Positions 47,541-58,424 of a DNA stretch of 64,000 bases are shown here, piece by piece. The translations under genes and the position numbers were made by a program. The first letter of the stretch is position 1; every line of letters starts with the position of its first letter. The notes below the pieces were generated by a model. The model saw only the letters and a program-made list of their open reading frames with translations. It ran no database searches and was not told where the DNA came from. The stretch spans positions 130,113,030 through 130,177,029 of the forward strand of contig CP136067.1 of assembly GCA_032622095.1 (NCBI GenBank), given 5' to 3'. Source of the DNA: Siphonodentalium dalli (lineage: Eukaryota; Mollusca; Scaphopoda; Gadilida; Siphonodentaliidae).

Positions 47541-48405
47541 GGTATCGGTTTTGTTGATGCTGTTGTTGATCGAGTCCAGCCCCGTTACTTTTCATTAACA
47601 GACTTTCATTGAAAAGATGTACTACATTTACACGTGGATCCGGGCATTCGCATGGACCACTTAATATGACTAATTATCTGACATGTCCGCGATTAACATG
47701 TCTTCATAATGATATATCATTTACTCTGATAGAAAACTGTAAAGTGATGAAACGATATATTATTGTTTACATACATTTTCTGATAGTGCGACAATTCGAA
47801 ATTTCCAGGAAAACAAGGCTTTGTTTACTTGAAAATATCGTTGATTTGACATTCAGCGGACCTCTGGTGTGAGCATGTTTGATATCACCATGCTTGGGAG
47901 AGGCTGCCCTCTATGTTCATTTGACATAATCCGAAGAGATATACGATCAAGATATCTCCCACCCACGATTATGTGCGTAAAGTCTGCTATAAAGGAGTGA
48001 CAAGACGGGACTCGGTCCAAAACAGCATCAACCCAACCGATATCCCAAGCTGTGAACCGAGAAGATCTAACCTGGGGCGAGAGCCGCGAGACCTATGCTA
48101 TTTAAGGTCATATAGAAACATGAAGGGGTCAGTGCCGAATTGATCTAACTTCAAACCGTACAATGTTTCTTACACCAGCAATAGTTACACACTCGCAAAA
48201 TAAATGGTGCATATAAGACACGCATATACAAGTATCAGTGCACATTTGCGACATTTACCTTTGTCCCGATGGGCGGCGTGTGTCACTAAACGGACAATAC
48301 GCAGGTAGATAGATTTCTCTGATGGGCGCGAGTTGCACCCATGCCACGGTGGGGACATATCTAGAGAATTGTGGAAATGAGAAAATATTGACAATTCTTG
48401 ATATG
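47541..48405. other. Unassigned intronic DNA
   Basis: Nothing recognised. Confidence 0.4.
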
Positions 48406-48410
48406 AATAT

Positions 48411-48857
48411 ATGTGACCCGCCATATCAAATCCAGTCGTAAGTCGGGATTTTTTTTACCCTGTGCCAATGCATTAGGTCGCCATAGGTCGCCTCGCATAT
48501 ATAAGAGAATGCATTGGCCTAACAATTTTGTATTATGTTTTTTTAAATAAATGTTTCTTACAATTTTTAGGACATAAAATAAAAAACATCCATTAACCTG
48601 TAGGGAGCCCCACACATATATAGAAGCATATAGAAGAGTGTCGTCTGCTCATGTTTGTCTGGGGCTCTGTATGGGTGAAATTATAAAATTGTTAAAGAAT
48701 ACAAGAACAAATTATTAAAATTGTAAAAAATTGTTAGGCCAATGCATTCTCTTATATATGCGAGGCGACCTATGGTCGACTCGCATTTATAAGAGACTGT
48801 ATTGGCACAGGGTAAAAAAAATCCCGACTTACGACTGGATTTGATATGGCGGGTCAT
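48411..48857. mobile_element. Double-hairpin element, near-complete copy
   Basis: It starts ATGTGACCCGCCATATCAAA and ends with the inverse. It has a left hairpin (shortened, 48465-48516), a middle with the inverted pair GGGAGCCCCACA / TGTCTGGGGCTC, and an intact right hairpin at 48736-48805 whose stem includes GCCAATGCATTCTCTTATAT. It has no coding capacity. At least eight copies or parts lie in this window. Confidence 0.85.
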
Positions 48858-48859
48858 AT

Positions 48860-49775
48860 ATGGTTGATTTCCACATGACCATTTCGTGAATAAGAATGGT
48901 ATCACGCACCACAGTTGTCTTTGCATAGTTACCATTGGCAAAGTGTCAAGTAAATCATATGTCATAAGAATGTCGTATAATTCTACAAAGAAGGATTTCG
49001 AGCAATGTTGACCTAGAATAATTTTAAAAATTCTGTGAAGAAATATGTTTAACATTTTTGTCATGAGCCAATCTGCAGAGGGATACGATAAGAGTAAGTT
49101 TCCTGTTTTCCAATAGCCGACTCCGGAGGGCATACTCTCATTATCCATCGGAAGACAGCAGTGGGACATCTTTTATGTAGGCCCCGTTTTAAAAACACAT
49201 GTACATTTTCAAATTTTAATTTGTAGATTTTTGGACAGCCTATTTAGAAGTTCAGATCCATATATCCCGGCTGATAGAACAATAGAGTTATATAATTTAA
49301 GACAACTGGATGTGGTGTTCCACATGGGATATACACCAGCATGTGTGAGCTAAAGTATTATTCCTCATCTTATTACGAATGTGGCTAGTCAAAAGTTAAG
49401 TCATGTTGTGTTTAAATACGGGCACACCTAGATGCACATCAGAATTGACTTCAGAGCGGACGAGGAACTACCAAACCTCCAAGGTAGGTTGCTACTAATC
49501 CGATTAGATTTTGTTTCATTGCAAAGATATTAACACTGTTCGTCAAGTTATATTTACATTATTCATTGTCTCCTGTTGATCAATGAATAATTGGGCTGAT
49601 ATGTGTTCTGTGTCATGGGTTCATACTCAAATTAAAGCTGACCACCATACCTCTTAACACTGCGGTCTAATTCCAGTTGATTGATCCCTGCCTGAGTGGA
49701 CCACACTGAATATTAATTTTTTTTTTACACTGGGCATGAATATTTGTGACTGCTTTGTTCTTCATTATAATATAG
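48860..49775. other. Intronic DNA with one open frame
   Basis: A minus-strand ATG frame begins at 49169 and stays open for about 105 residues before running into the element at 48857. No domain is recognised. The remaining sequence is unassigned. Confidence 0.35.
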
Positions 49776-49778
49776 ATT

Positions 49779-50400
49779 CAGATTCAGATGTTTATTACGC
49801 CTTTCGTAGCATTTGAAATAACAGGCGATTCAATTTCAAACAGTGTACATAATACATAATATAAATGTGAGGTGACATAATATACATACACAATACACAC
49901 AATATAGGTTGGAGTTATTAGTGTACTACATGTACTTGGTATATTGATTGAGGGTATAGCTATCAGATGTGGTGTTTAAAGTAAGTGGGTCGGGGTGTTG
50001 TGGGAGTCAACTGTCTTTTAACACGACTATTTTAGATTTTTCATATATATTTATATATCGTGGTGCATTAATCATAGCCTCAGGAGTGCAAAACAATTTC
50101 TAGGGCTTTCTTTATAAATAGTGAAAGGTTTCTGATCGTGTGATTATTGCGGGAAGTAAAGAGCTGCTGTAGTTTAAGAACATTTGGTCTTCTGAAGTAA
50201 TACGCCTTGATAAATTTAATTCTGAGGTCATTTAGAAATTCACATTTCAGGACAAGGTGGAATTCATCTCCGAGTTCTGACTTTCAAAGGGCGCATACTC
50301 TTTCTGAGTAGTCGGTATTATACCAGGAGCCCTGCTCAACTGGTAGTCGATGGTTTCGTGTGCGGAATCGTACAAGTGTGTATATAGAGGATCTCACATG
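49779..50400 (-). mobile_element. LINE 3' coding remnant and tail
   Basis: Minus-strand frames read RFRTRNHRLPVEQGSWYN, ERVCAL, then ELGDEFHLVLKCEFLNDLR and FIKAYYFRRPNVLKLQQL. This is the same LINE-type C-terminal region as at 19330 and 25187 but a separate copy. The second Cys of the knuckle and the frame are damaged. Confidence 0.7.
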
Positions 50401-50535
50401 AGTTTCTATTTTATACGGAATTTATCAACCGAGTTCACTAAATTCGATTTGAGCCGAGGTTTACCGAGGTTCAAATAGAATTTAGAGGACGAGGTTGATG
50501 AATTACGTATAAAATAGGACGAGTGTGAGATACCT
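50385..50535. mobile_element. Foldback element
   Basis: The arms TCTCACATGAGTTTCTATTT / AAATAGGACGAGTGTGAGAT enclose GAATTTATCAACCGAGTTC and its imperfect inverse. Resembles the foldback at 9250-9375 in layout (ACGAGTT-rich). Confidence 0.6.
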
Positions 50536-50999
50536 TTTATCACATGATCAAATAAACCCGAAGCAACGCGAAATATTCATCGAAAACAACAATCATAAAC
50601 TACAGCGATCGCAAGTTATTTGAAGAACGCCGTGACGTCATCGCACGCGCTGATATTAAACGTGTCTATTACCGATAATTATGACACTGCTTTTATGGCC
50701 AAATTATGTGATAAATGATGTTTTGGTCTTCGTGCAGCAGGTATCGTTCCCGACTAATGTCTTTTTTAATTATCCTGTAAAAAGGAAATTTATTTGAACA
50801 CATCAACGTAGATCGCCACTCTTGTATAGTTCTGTGCCGATACATTATATCTACCGTGAGCTATCGAAATCAATGCCAACAGCGACAATGCTAGTGATAT
50901 TAACTAATTTGAATACCATGTTTTATATTATTAATGAACTATTTAGGCTCATCTAAAGTTTATTTGAATTTTAATTAAAATCAGAATATTTCGCCAGAT
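50536..50999. other. Unassigned intronic DNA
   Basis: A perfect CRE-like GTGACGTCATCGC lies near 50630. No gene is recognised. Confidence 0.4.
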
Positions 51000-51001
51000 A
51001 T

Positions 51002-51292
51002 ATGGAAAATAAGAGATGGTCAGTAAAAGTGCACCAGCTCTGCGGTGCCGCGGAGGGATGCCTGGGCCGATCGGGCCCCGCTCCACGCGGTGCATTTGTC
51101 TCGCGTGGAGCGGGGTGTGCTCCACCAAGGCGCCCGGTGAAGTGGTATGGCAGGGTGTTACCACAGTGGTTGGTAGTCGTGGGTAGATTGGAGCTGCATG
51201 CATTTTTTGGACTTCCAAGAAATGTGTGCGGCTTTAATATGCTCAAGGCTGCCTGTTGCTGTGGGGCAACATATTACTACGCACGCGTGTAA
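51002..51292 (+). other. GC-rich island with a short ATG frame
   Basis: The frame MENKRWSVKVHQLCGAAEGC continues for 96 residues to a stop at 51290. The DNA at 51040-51180 is far more GC-rich than its surroundings and contains a perfect 14-base hairpin (CCCCGCTCCACGCG). A plus-strand GACAATAAACTTGATTG with AATAAA follows at about 51350. It could be a small intronless gene, a structured RNA or a repeat end; no family is recognised. Confidence 0.25.
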
Positions 51293-51639
51293 CCTGTAAA
51301 TTATATGTATATATGTTAATTGATGTCTAAATGTCATTTATTGATTTACATAGACAATAAACTTGATTGTATGTACATGCGTAGTTAATTTCACTCAGGT
51401 AAACCCGTCCATCAAACGGTGACGGTGTTAAGATACCAGGAGGTCAGATGACTTTAGAGTCACCATATCGAAACCGAATAAGAGTTCGCATATACCTATA
51501 AATATGTTGCGGGGATAATTACTGCAATACAAGATGTCAACAAATTTCAGTCCGCACATAATTCGCAATTGAAGCGATGTGTAAATAGACAAATGTTAAC
51601 CAAACAAATGGATATACGTTACTTAGATATCCGATATGA

Positions 51640-53048
51640 TATAGATATTTTCATGAAAAAATCTTAATCAGAGCATAGGATGAAAATAAACCGCAATCAT
51701 CGCTTGAAAAGAAGATATTCATCGCATAGCAGTTCACTTTGCATGGCATACAACCGCCAAGGCAGTATGCAAGGAATGTATCTGTATTCATGTTGTCAAG
51801 AAAGATAAATGTTTCAATTCCAAACTTTTCTATCAATCAACATGGGTTGATCAGAAACAAAATTTGAATAGGTATGGTAATTTAAGTGGCTACAGTGCAG
51901 TCTAAGTCGAGAGTGTAAGACCTGCGCGTTGCGTGTGTAGGCATAATAAAACCATTTAGGGATATTGTTCAAGTTAGAATTTAATGACTTTGAGAATGTC
52001 ACTATCGAATCCATGGCAATCCTGCCTGTGTCAAGGTTATACCACATCAAGGTTGTCGAGGGAAGGAAGGATCTTCTGTGATATTCATTATCGAAAACTG
52101 GGACCATAAAACAATTGCCCCGATATCTGACTGTGAGTTGGAGGTACTAAAGTTCTTAGATATATTGGTGCCTGGCCATGCACCATCTTGTAGAATAGCT
52201 TCAGTTTGTATTTTTCAAATCGTGATTTTAAGGTTTCCCAGCCAGTTTCTGCAAGGAGTGTCGACTTACTGAGAGACCTAGTGGCACCCGTTACAATACG
52301 AGCTGCTTCACACTGTTCAATTCTATCAGATTCCTGTTGCACACAACCACCCCAGACTACACAAGAATATTCAAGAACTGATCGAATCAGTGAATTAACA
52401 TTTTTCAAGACTAGCTCTGTCAAGATAAAATCGATATTTTCTTAGTAGGGAAATACGTTTCCAGGCAGTATTCGTGATTGCATTGATATGGGGACCCCAG
52501 CAACCATCTTTGGTTAAAAGAGCACTGCGATCCTTGTGTGAATTGAGTTCTTTAATGGGTTGTTGATTCATAGTCAGAGTTGGGTGGTTTAGAGTATTGC
52601 GTTTTCGAGTGCATGCCAATGAATTTAACAAGCCACGTAGAGGACCATTCTTCAAGTCGTTTAATATCCTGCTGCATCATAATTGCCCCAGTGTTAGGGT
52701 AATCAGTTGTCAGTGCAATCGAAGTGTCGTCGGCAAAAAGGCGAATATTACATGTCATGTTGTCAACAATGTCGTTAATAAAAACAATAAATAGGATAAG
52801 ACCCAATACGGACCCTTGGGGCACTCCTGCAGTTATTTCCCCCATGTTGATTGGCTAGAGCGTAGTACTATATATACACGCTGTTGGCGATCGAACAGGT
52901 ATGATTTGAACCAACGGAGCATGTTATCGCGAATTCCTATTGCATGAAGTTTAAAAAGTAGACCCTCGAGCCAGACTTTATCAAACGCTTAACTTATGTC
53001 AAAAAATACTAATCGAATGTCGCGCCCTTCGTCCAAAGATTTACTAAT
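51640..53048 (-). mobile_element. Decayed non-LTR retrotransposon, 5'-truncated
   Basis: Successive minus-strand frames give most of a LINE reverse transcriptase: SLDEGRDIRLVFFDIS, a stop, then AFDKVWLEGLLFKLHAIGI, RWFKSYLFDRQQRV, the GVPQGSVLG motif, the catalytic-site FADD, WLVKF, then the thumb-type RSVLEYSCVVWGG, AARIVTGATRS, KLFYKMVHG and RSFLPSTTLMW, and LHSRLRLHCSHLN. Several frameshifts and stops separate them, so it is inactive. It looks like the Jockey/CR1-type layout. It lies in gene 2's intron in the gene's orientation, with its truncated 5' end within about 10 bases of the donor at 53055. Confidence 0.85.
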
Positions 53049-53054
53049 ACTCAC

Positions 53055-53278
53055 CGATTGTTGATAAACACCCTGTGAGCATGTCGGTGGAGTTGCATTC
53101 CTGTGTTCTCCAGTACACCCCCTGTTTGGAAAATTCCAATTGCGTGCAATTTCCGCCATTTGCCGTCGATCCGTATGGTTCACCGATGGCCCAACGTGCA
53201 CCGTTAATGAGACTAAAATCTGCCCAGGTCCAATCGCCGTTGAAATTTACGGCATCATTCCAAACGCGAGCGTCGCTT
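53055..53278 (-). CDS. Gene 2 exon: C-terminal half of a C-type lectin-like domain
   Basis: This 224-nt exon follows a strong acceptor (pyrimidine-rich tract then CTTTGCAG) and ends at donor G|GTGAGT. It encodes SDARVWNDAVNFNGDWTWAD, then NGARWAIGEPYGS, GGNCTQL, YWRTQECNS and LTGCL. The order W-x-D, gdWtW, RW..GEP, NC..L, W..C, C matches the second half of the C-type lectin fold (long loop region, WND-like calcium segment and the last two disulphide cysteines). The EPY in place of EPN suggests altered calcium-dependent sugar binding. The frame upstream of the acceptor has no ATG before a stop, so the first half of the domain and the signal peptide must lie on exons further up; I did not find them. 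Confidence 0.7.
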
Positions 53279-53369
53279 CTGCAAAGCGTCAACAAGAAAA
53301 GAATATTATAAATAAAGGTCGATATTTTCACAGCCCGTGTGTTTTTTCACTATACCTGTTGTCGCCCGC

Positions 53370-53620
53370 TGTCGAGGGAGACATTGAGATTTGTCACCCG
53401 TTCGAGAAAGGAATGCTTCCCCAGGAGCGCCGCTCCGAGTGAGATATTCAGTTCTCGAGCGGGTGACAAATCTCAATGTCTATCGAGAAGAAAGGCAACA
53501 ACTGTTTTTTATCCGATTACTAAAGACAAAAATCCTTGCCATTCACGCACACGCACGATGTTTCACTGAGTCATCACATCGCACGAGTACTTTCTTTTGC
53601 GATTATATAAATTGTAACAA
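53370..53620. repeat. Inverted-repeat element shared with 62390-62585
   Basis: Arms GACATTGAGATTTGTCACCC (53380) and the inverse (53459) are followed by TTGCCATTCACGC and GAGTCATCACATCGCACGAG. The second copy at 62390-62585 keeps the same order with many changes. Confidence 0.65.
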
Positions 53621-56395
53621 TGTTACGAAATGCCGGCCCATGGAAAGTGTACCTGTTTCACACAATATAATTGTGCAGTTATACACACTGCATTTATCAC
53701 GAGCGCAATATTTATTGAACACGCAATAGAAGTCAGGATTTCAGTGAGAAACGAATGCGTGGTCACAACTGCATGCATAGTTGGTAGAAATAAAAACTGT
53801 TCCTTCTGACTTGCGATGATCTGTCTAAACTGATTTTGAGAGAGAATAGAGTCAAGTTAACAAATACTAATGGTGATATCGTTACCACGCATCAGATATA
53901 AACCCAAAAATCCAGACATATTTAGCATAATTATATCGAGCGATTGTTATATCTGTAGGCGGGCATTGTGAGGCGCTTGCATTGCATGACACGTGACCTA
54001 ACCTTGATTTTTGTGCCCTTCACCTTAGCACTTACTGCAAACTACTTGATTAATTCACTGGCTGGTAGTGTGTTAGTTCTCAAGGCAATTTCCACACATA
54101 CGATTTGCTGATACACATAGCTGCGCGTGGTTGCTATTATTACATATAAACTCAGTATCGTCCTAGGATTACATAGAAGATATTCCAGCTGTTATACGCT
54201 TTTGATAAACACCTTTTTATTTAACATCATTTTGGTGGTTAAATTGTCAATATCGCGGTGTAGCGATGATGCAAAGTATATATTTAATGTCTTAGTGTAA
54301 AGTTTCCTACATTCGGTTTCTCAACATCGTTTAATAAACATGCTCATTTTCGTCACCATTTTCCCATTTATTCACCTCATTCTAGTTGGAAACATGCACT
54401 TTATCCTAATACGATAATATGCAAGGCATATAGAACGACCCCGGCATGATAGTAAGAAGACGGACAATGCGAACGATCGTGCAAATAGTCATGGAATTAT
54501 ATGAAGTTGGATGCTAGTATAGACTTCGATAATTCGATAATAATATGCCTTGATATAGCTTATGGCTTAGATATCGGCATTTGATAATAAAGGCCTCTAT
54601 ATAATAAAGTATATATTGAATGTTACAGGCAACAATGTACGTCGCTGTGATAACGGTAACGGGACAACTCGAGCCGAGACGACCCGGGCCGAGACAACTC
54701 GTCCCGGCCATAAACATTCCGGGGCGACTTGTCTCAGTGTTGAACTTAATATTTGTTCTATCCGGTTAGAGTCTTTGGCATAATAACCTTGGCAATTAAG
54801 CCGCTAATTTAGTTTGTGAGATAATTGTAGTACATGCTTAAAGGCATTTAATAAGATTATGACATGATAATCATCATTGAAACATCATGGAACTGTTATA
54901 TGCAATAATAGCAGAGTGTACATTGAGATGTCAATGAATCAGAAGTATGATTTTTCGCGAGGCTCTGCCAAGCGAAAAATCATACTTCTAACGAGTTGAG
55001 ATAACATGCACACATTTCAAAACACACTATGTTGTTGTATTTATCTTTGCCGATCGACATTTTATTTTTGGGCAATTTAATGTCAGTTTTGAGACAAAAA
55101 CAACCTACAATTTGGTAATTTCGAAGAGTAATTCCCTGTACATGCACATGAATACGCAATAACAGTACACATGTGGCGAGGTCGCGGATTTATGGAATAT
55201 TGGGGTGATTTGAATATAAGTCATGATTCAGTATGAATCTATGTTCATAAATCGGACCTGTGAAATAAAAACTTGAAAAGTCAATGTTCTCAAATAAAAA
55301 GCAAAGTCTTTTAAATTATTATAGTTCAGAAATCGCTAGATTGAAAATAACCATGAACATTCCGAGAAAAGTGTATAATACATCGTATATGCGTAAATTT
55401 AGCTAACATTTAGTTCTATTATGGACATTTAATCATGTTGTGTTGCATTGTATATGTAACTACAGTACTATTGTATGACACTTCTATGCATACATGTTTA
55501 AATTCGTTTAAACCTTCCAATATGCTGGAGTAAATTAAAATTATGACACAATTTCGAGGCGATAGTTTTTGTTGATACGCCACGTTGCACATAGTCCTTT
55601 CTTGAAATATAATACACATACTTATGTAAGATATATACATCTTACTCGTATTAAAATTCGCGCAGTTATATTTTTTCGCTCAGTTTTGAATTCGCGCGCA
55701 TTAAATTCGCTCACAACGGTTTTTCGAAAAATACATGATCTGATGACAGTTTCAGTCCCTAATGTATATGTGTAAACTAGAGACCATCGCGACAACTTGT
55801 GCATTAAACAGAACACGGTTAATTTGTTCTTTATATTTTGTTGAACACGGGTGCTTTAAATAATCATTTTGATATAGTTAAATCGTTATATGTGGGCATC
55901 ATTATATGAAGTGGGAAGAAGTAAACCAAAACATCGTATTGGCTGCTGACTTCAGAAAACAATCAACAGTTCGATGCATGTACATTTAAAACTTGATGTG
56001 ATATTATAATTAACTGAGATTACATGTGTATGAGCATGGCTTTACTCGTGGTTTGTGGATTTGGTTACCTGTTTTTCTGCTTTCATTCAGGTATATGTGT
56101 GATTCTTCCAAGTAATTGCCATATCCTATTTTCCCGTGCATATACGGTAAACTTTGAAGTCTTATTAATTTTCGCTCAGTTTTAAATTCGATCACCAACG
56201 GGCGTGCGAAAAATAGTACTGCGCGATTTTAAATACTAGTACGGTAGCTAAAGTTTAATGCACAGTTACTAAATCAAACCGGTATAATATAACTAGACAG
56301 TTTATATGTCCAGTGTGGTCGTGATATGTGGCCTTGCGGCTAAAACAACGATAAACTCTCAATCAATAAATAAATCAATAGATGTCTATAGTGAG
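53621..56395. other. Unassigned AT-rich DNA upstream of the lectin exon
   Basis: The expected first half of the lectin domain was searched for by eye and not found. A perfect hairpin GAAGTATGATTTTTCGC / GCGAAAAATCATACTTC lies at 54941-54990. Short repeats of GGGACAACTCG and GCCGAGAC lie at 54660-54735. Confidence 0.4.
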
Positions 56396-56629
56396 TGAAT
56401 CAGTTGTCCGCGAAGACACGTCCAGTAATGTCTGGATTCTGGCCCGCAGAGACAAATGACGTTTGACGTCATGACGCCGTAACTGCCTTCATGTAGCTAA
56501 AATGAAACTGATCTAATATGAACCTATGCAGGACATATTCATAACTTATTATTTATAAATAAATAAATACTTCAGTTGCCCATTGCCACATATCTGAAGT
56601 AGAAAATTCGTTTCATTGCTGATTCCGCG

Positions 56630-56735
56630 ATTTTGTGAAACCACTTCCGGAAGTCACGTGATTTGTTTCTGCTAGCGCGCCGAGCAGGGTCGTTATTATA
56701 TTCATCTCATTACGTCACATTTATTATTGTATTTA
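56630..56735. promoter_or_regulatory. Cluster of ETS, E-box and CRE-like motifs
   Basis: ACTTCCGGAAGT (palindromic ETS-type), CACGTG (E-box) and TTACGTCAC (CRE-like) occur within about 75 bases in a slightly GC-richer patch. They could mark an enhancer or promoter; no transcript start or gene is visible next to it. Confidence 0.25.
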
Positions 56736-56914
56736 AACAGTAAGTCGTAATTAATATGATTACGTCAATACGTATGGACAACCCAAAACACGTACGTCCA
56801 TCTATAAAATGATAAATGTATGTTTCATAGGAGTACCTGTATTTCTGGCCAACTTGGGATATATACGATCACGCCAGTACGTATGGACCGTAGGACGGCG
56901 ACATGTCACTCTGT

Positions 56915-57000
56915 GTCCAAAGGTTCGCTATTCCCAAGGTTCATTATACCGAAGTTTCGCCATTCCCAAGGTTCTCTATATTCCTCGATATTCAGAAGGA
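56915..57000. repeat. Short TTCCCAAGGTTC repeats, inverted at 57365-57450
   Basis: CTATTCCCAAGGTTC-type units occur three times; related units in inverse (GAATAGC.AACCTTC) occur at 57365-57450. Between them lies a TTAA-type element copy, so this may be one larger inverted structure. Confidence 0.5.
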
Positions 57001-57094
57001 TGTTATAACTTGTTATTTTGAAGTTTCATTTTATATTCTAAAGTTTTGAGAGGGTTCTTTATCATAAGACTCTTTTAATGAAGGAAATAACTTA

Positions 57095-57340
57095 AAGGTA
57101 CTCAATCCGATAAGACGCTGCTAAATAACTCTTTCTTTGGTTTCGGTGGGGAAAAAAATATTTGATTAGTGTCGAGGAACCCACCCATCAAAGTTCAGAG
57201 TAATTAGATATCGATCTTTGCAGTTTGATAGTTTTATTGTTTCTGGGCCTGGTCGTGCCATAAGGACGAGGTCAAACGGGCGGTCTTCCAGATAAAGATG
57301 GATAACTGTAAAATCGTGGTAATAATAACTACTTGGTATT
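57095..57340. mobile_element. TTAA-type element copy
   Basis: TTAAAGGTACTCAATCCGATA, then GTGTCGAGGAACCCACCCAT and AAGATGGATAACT; the right end is truncated or rearranged. Confidence 0.6.
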
Positions 57341-57974
57341 AGAGTTGTCCACCTTTTCTGGTTAAATACGCCCAGAATAGCAAACCTTCAGAATAGCGAA
57401 CCTTCGATGTCTGACTAAGAACATGGAACCTTCGAAATAATGAACGCGATCCTGTATGAAGAGCCCATGACACGTCCATCAATAAATGAATACATGTCTC
57501 ATGGGACTGTTTATATATACACATATAAGACTGGAGTAAAGTTGAGACCAACGCGTCTTTGTTAATTTTGGTGCCCAGATTTCAACGAAATTTGGTGTGG
57601 TGACTCAGGGTTCCCTGGCAGAGTGTATAATGGCGTTAGTTTTTCTAAATTTTGATTTAAACAAATTTAAATGAATAAAAAAAATATGAACATATGTGAA
57701 TATTTAGGTACAAATAAACCTATTTGCACGAGAATATGTCGCAGCACCAGATATAGAGGAATGTGGGCCACAGTTAGACATGGGTCAGAGTGAGATATTG
57801 CCTCTAACATTTCTCTAATTTCCAGACCAATATTCATGGCGCCAGTCAAGCGATATTAACCATATAGCACATTTTACTATATTTCTTCAAAATGCAATCA
57901 TCAGGTGAAGGTTGAATCTGGTCAAGCGACCAATTTTCAAGGCAAAATTATTTTAATTTAATTTTTGCAATTTT

Positions 57975-58422
57975 AAAGGTACTCAATCCGAATTAACCCT
58001 CGCAGATTATTATTTCCTTGACTTCGGAGGTGAAAAATATTTGATTCAAGTCGAGGAACCCATCAAAGCTCAGAGTGATCAGATACCGATTTTTAAAATC
58101 TATCATTTTAATTTTAAGTGGCCCAGCAAACAGCAGACGAGAATACTTTTTCTGACCAAATTGCAGATGAAGATAGATAATTCTAAAATCAACTGTTTTT
58201 TTTGTGTTTGTCAGATGTTTGACAAATGAGCAATATTCGTTGAGCACAAAGATAATAAATTACAAGTTTTTGTCAATTTTATGCTATAATTGACTGCAGT
58301 TTTTTTTGGAGCAATTTATCGATTCTGTCAACTGAAGCGGCATTTCAAAAAATCTTCTTGTTGTTGGAATCTGATGATATGGGGACTATTGATTCGGATT
58401 GAATCATTGAGGACCTTTAAGC
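57975..58422. mobile_element. TTAA-type element copy
   Basis: Begins TTAAAGGTACTCAATCCGAA and ends ATTGAGGACCTTTAA, with the family's middle segments strongly diverged. Confidence 0.65.
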
Positions 58423-58424
58423 GA

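Noticed and set aside
53055-53331. Reading the lectin exon as starting with a signal peptide (KISTFIYNILFLLTLC)
   Set aside because: The apparent first codon is GTG, no ATG precedes it before an in-frame stop, and the stretch is the pyrimidine-rich tract of a good acceptor at 53279-53280.
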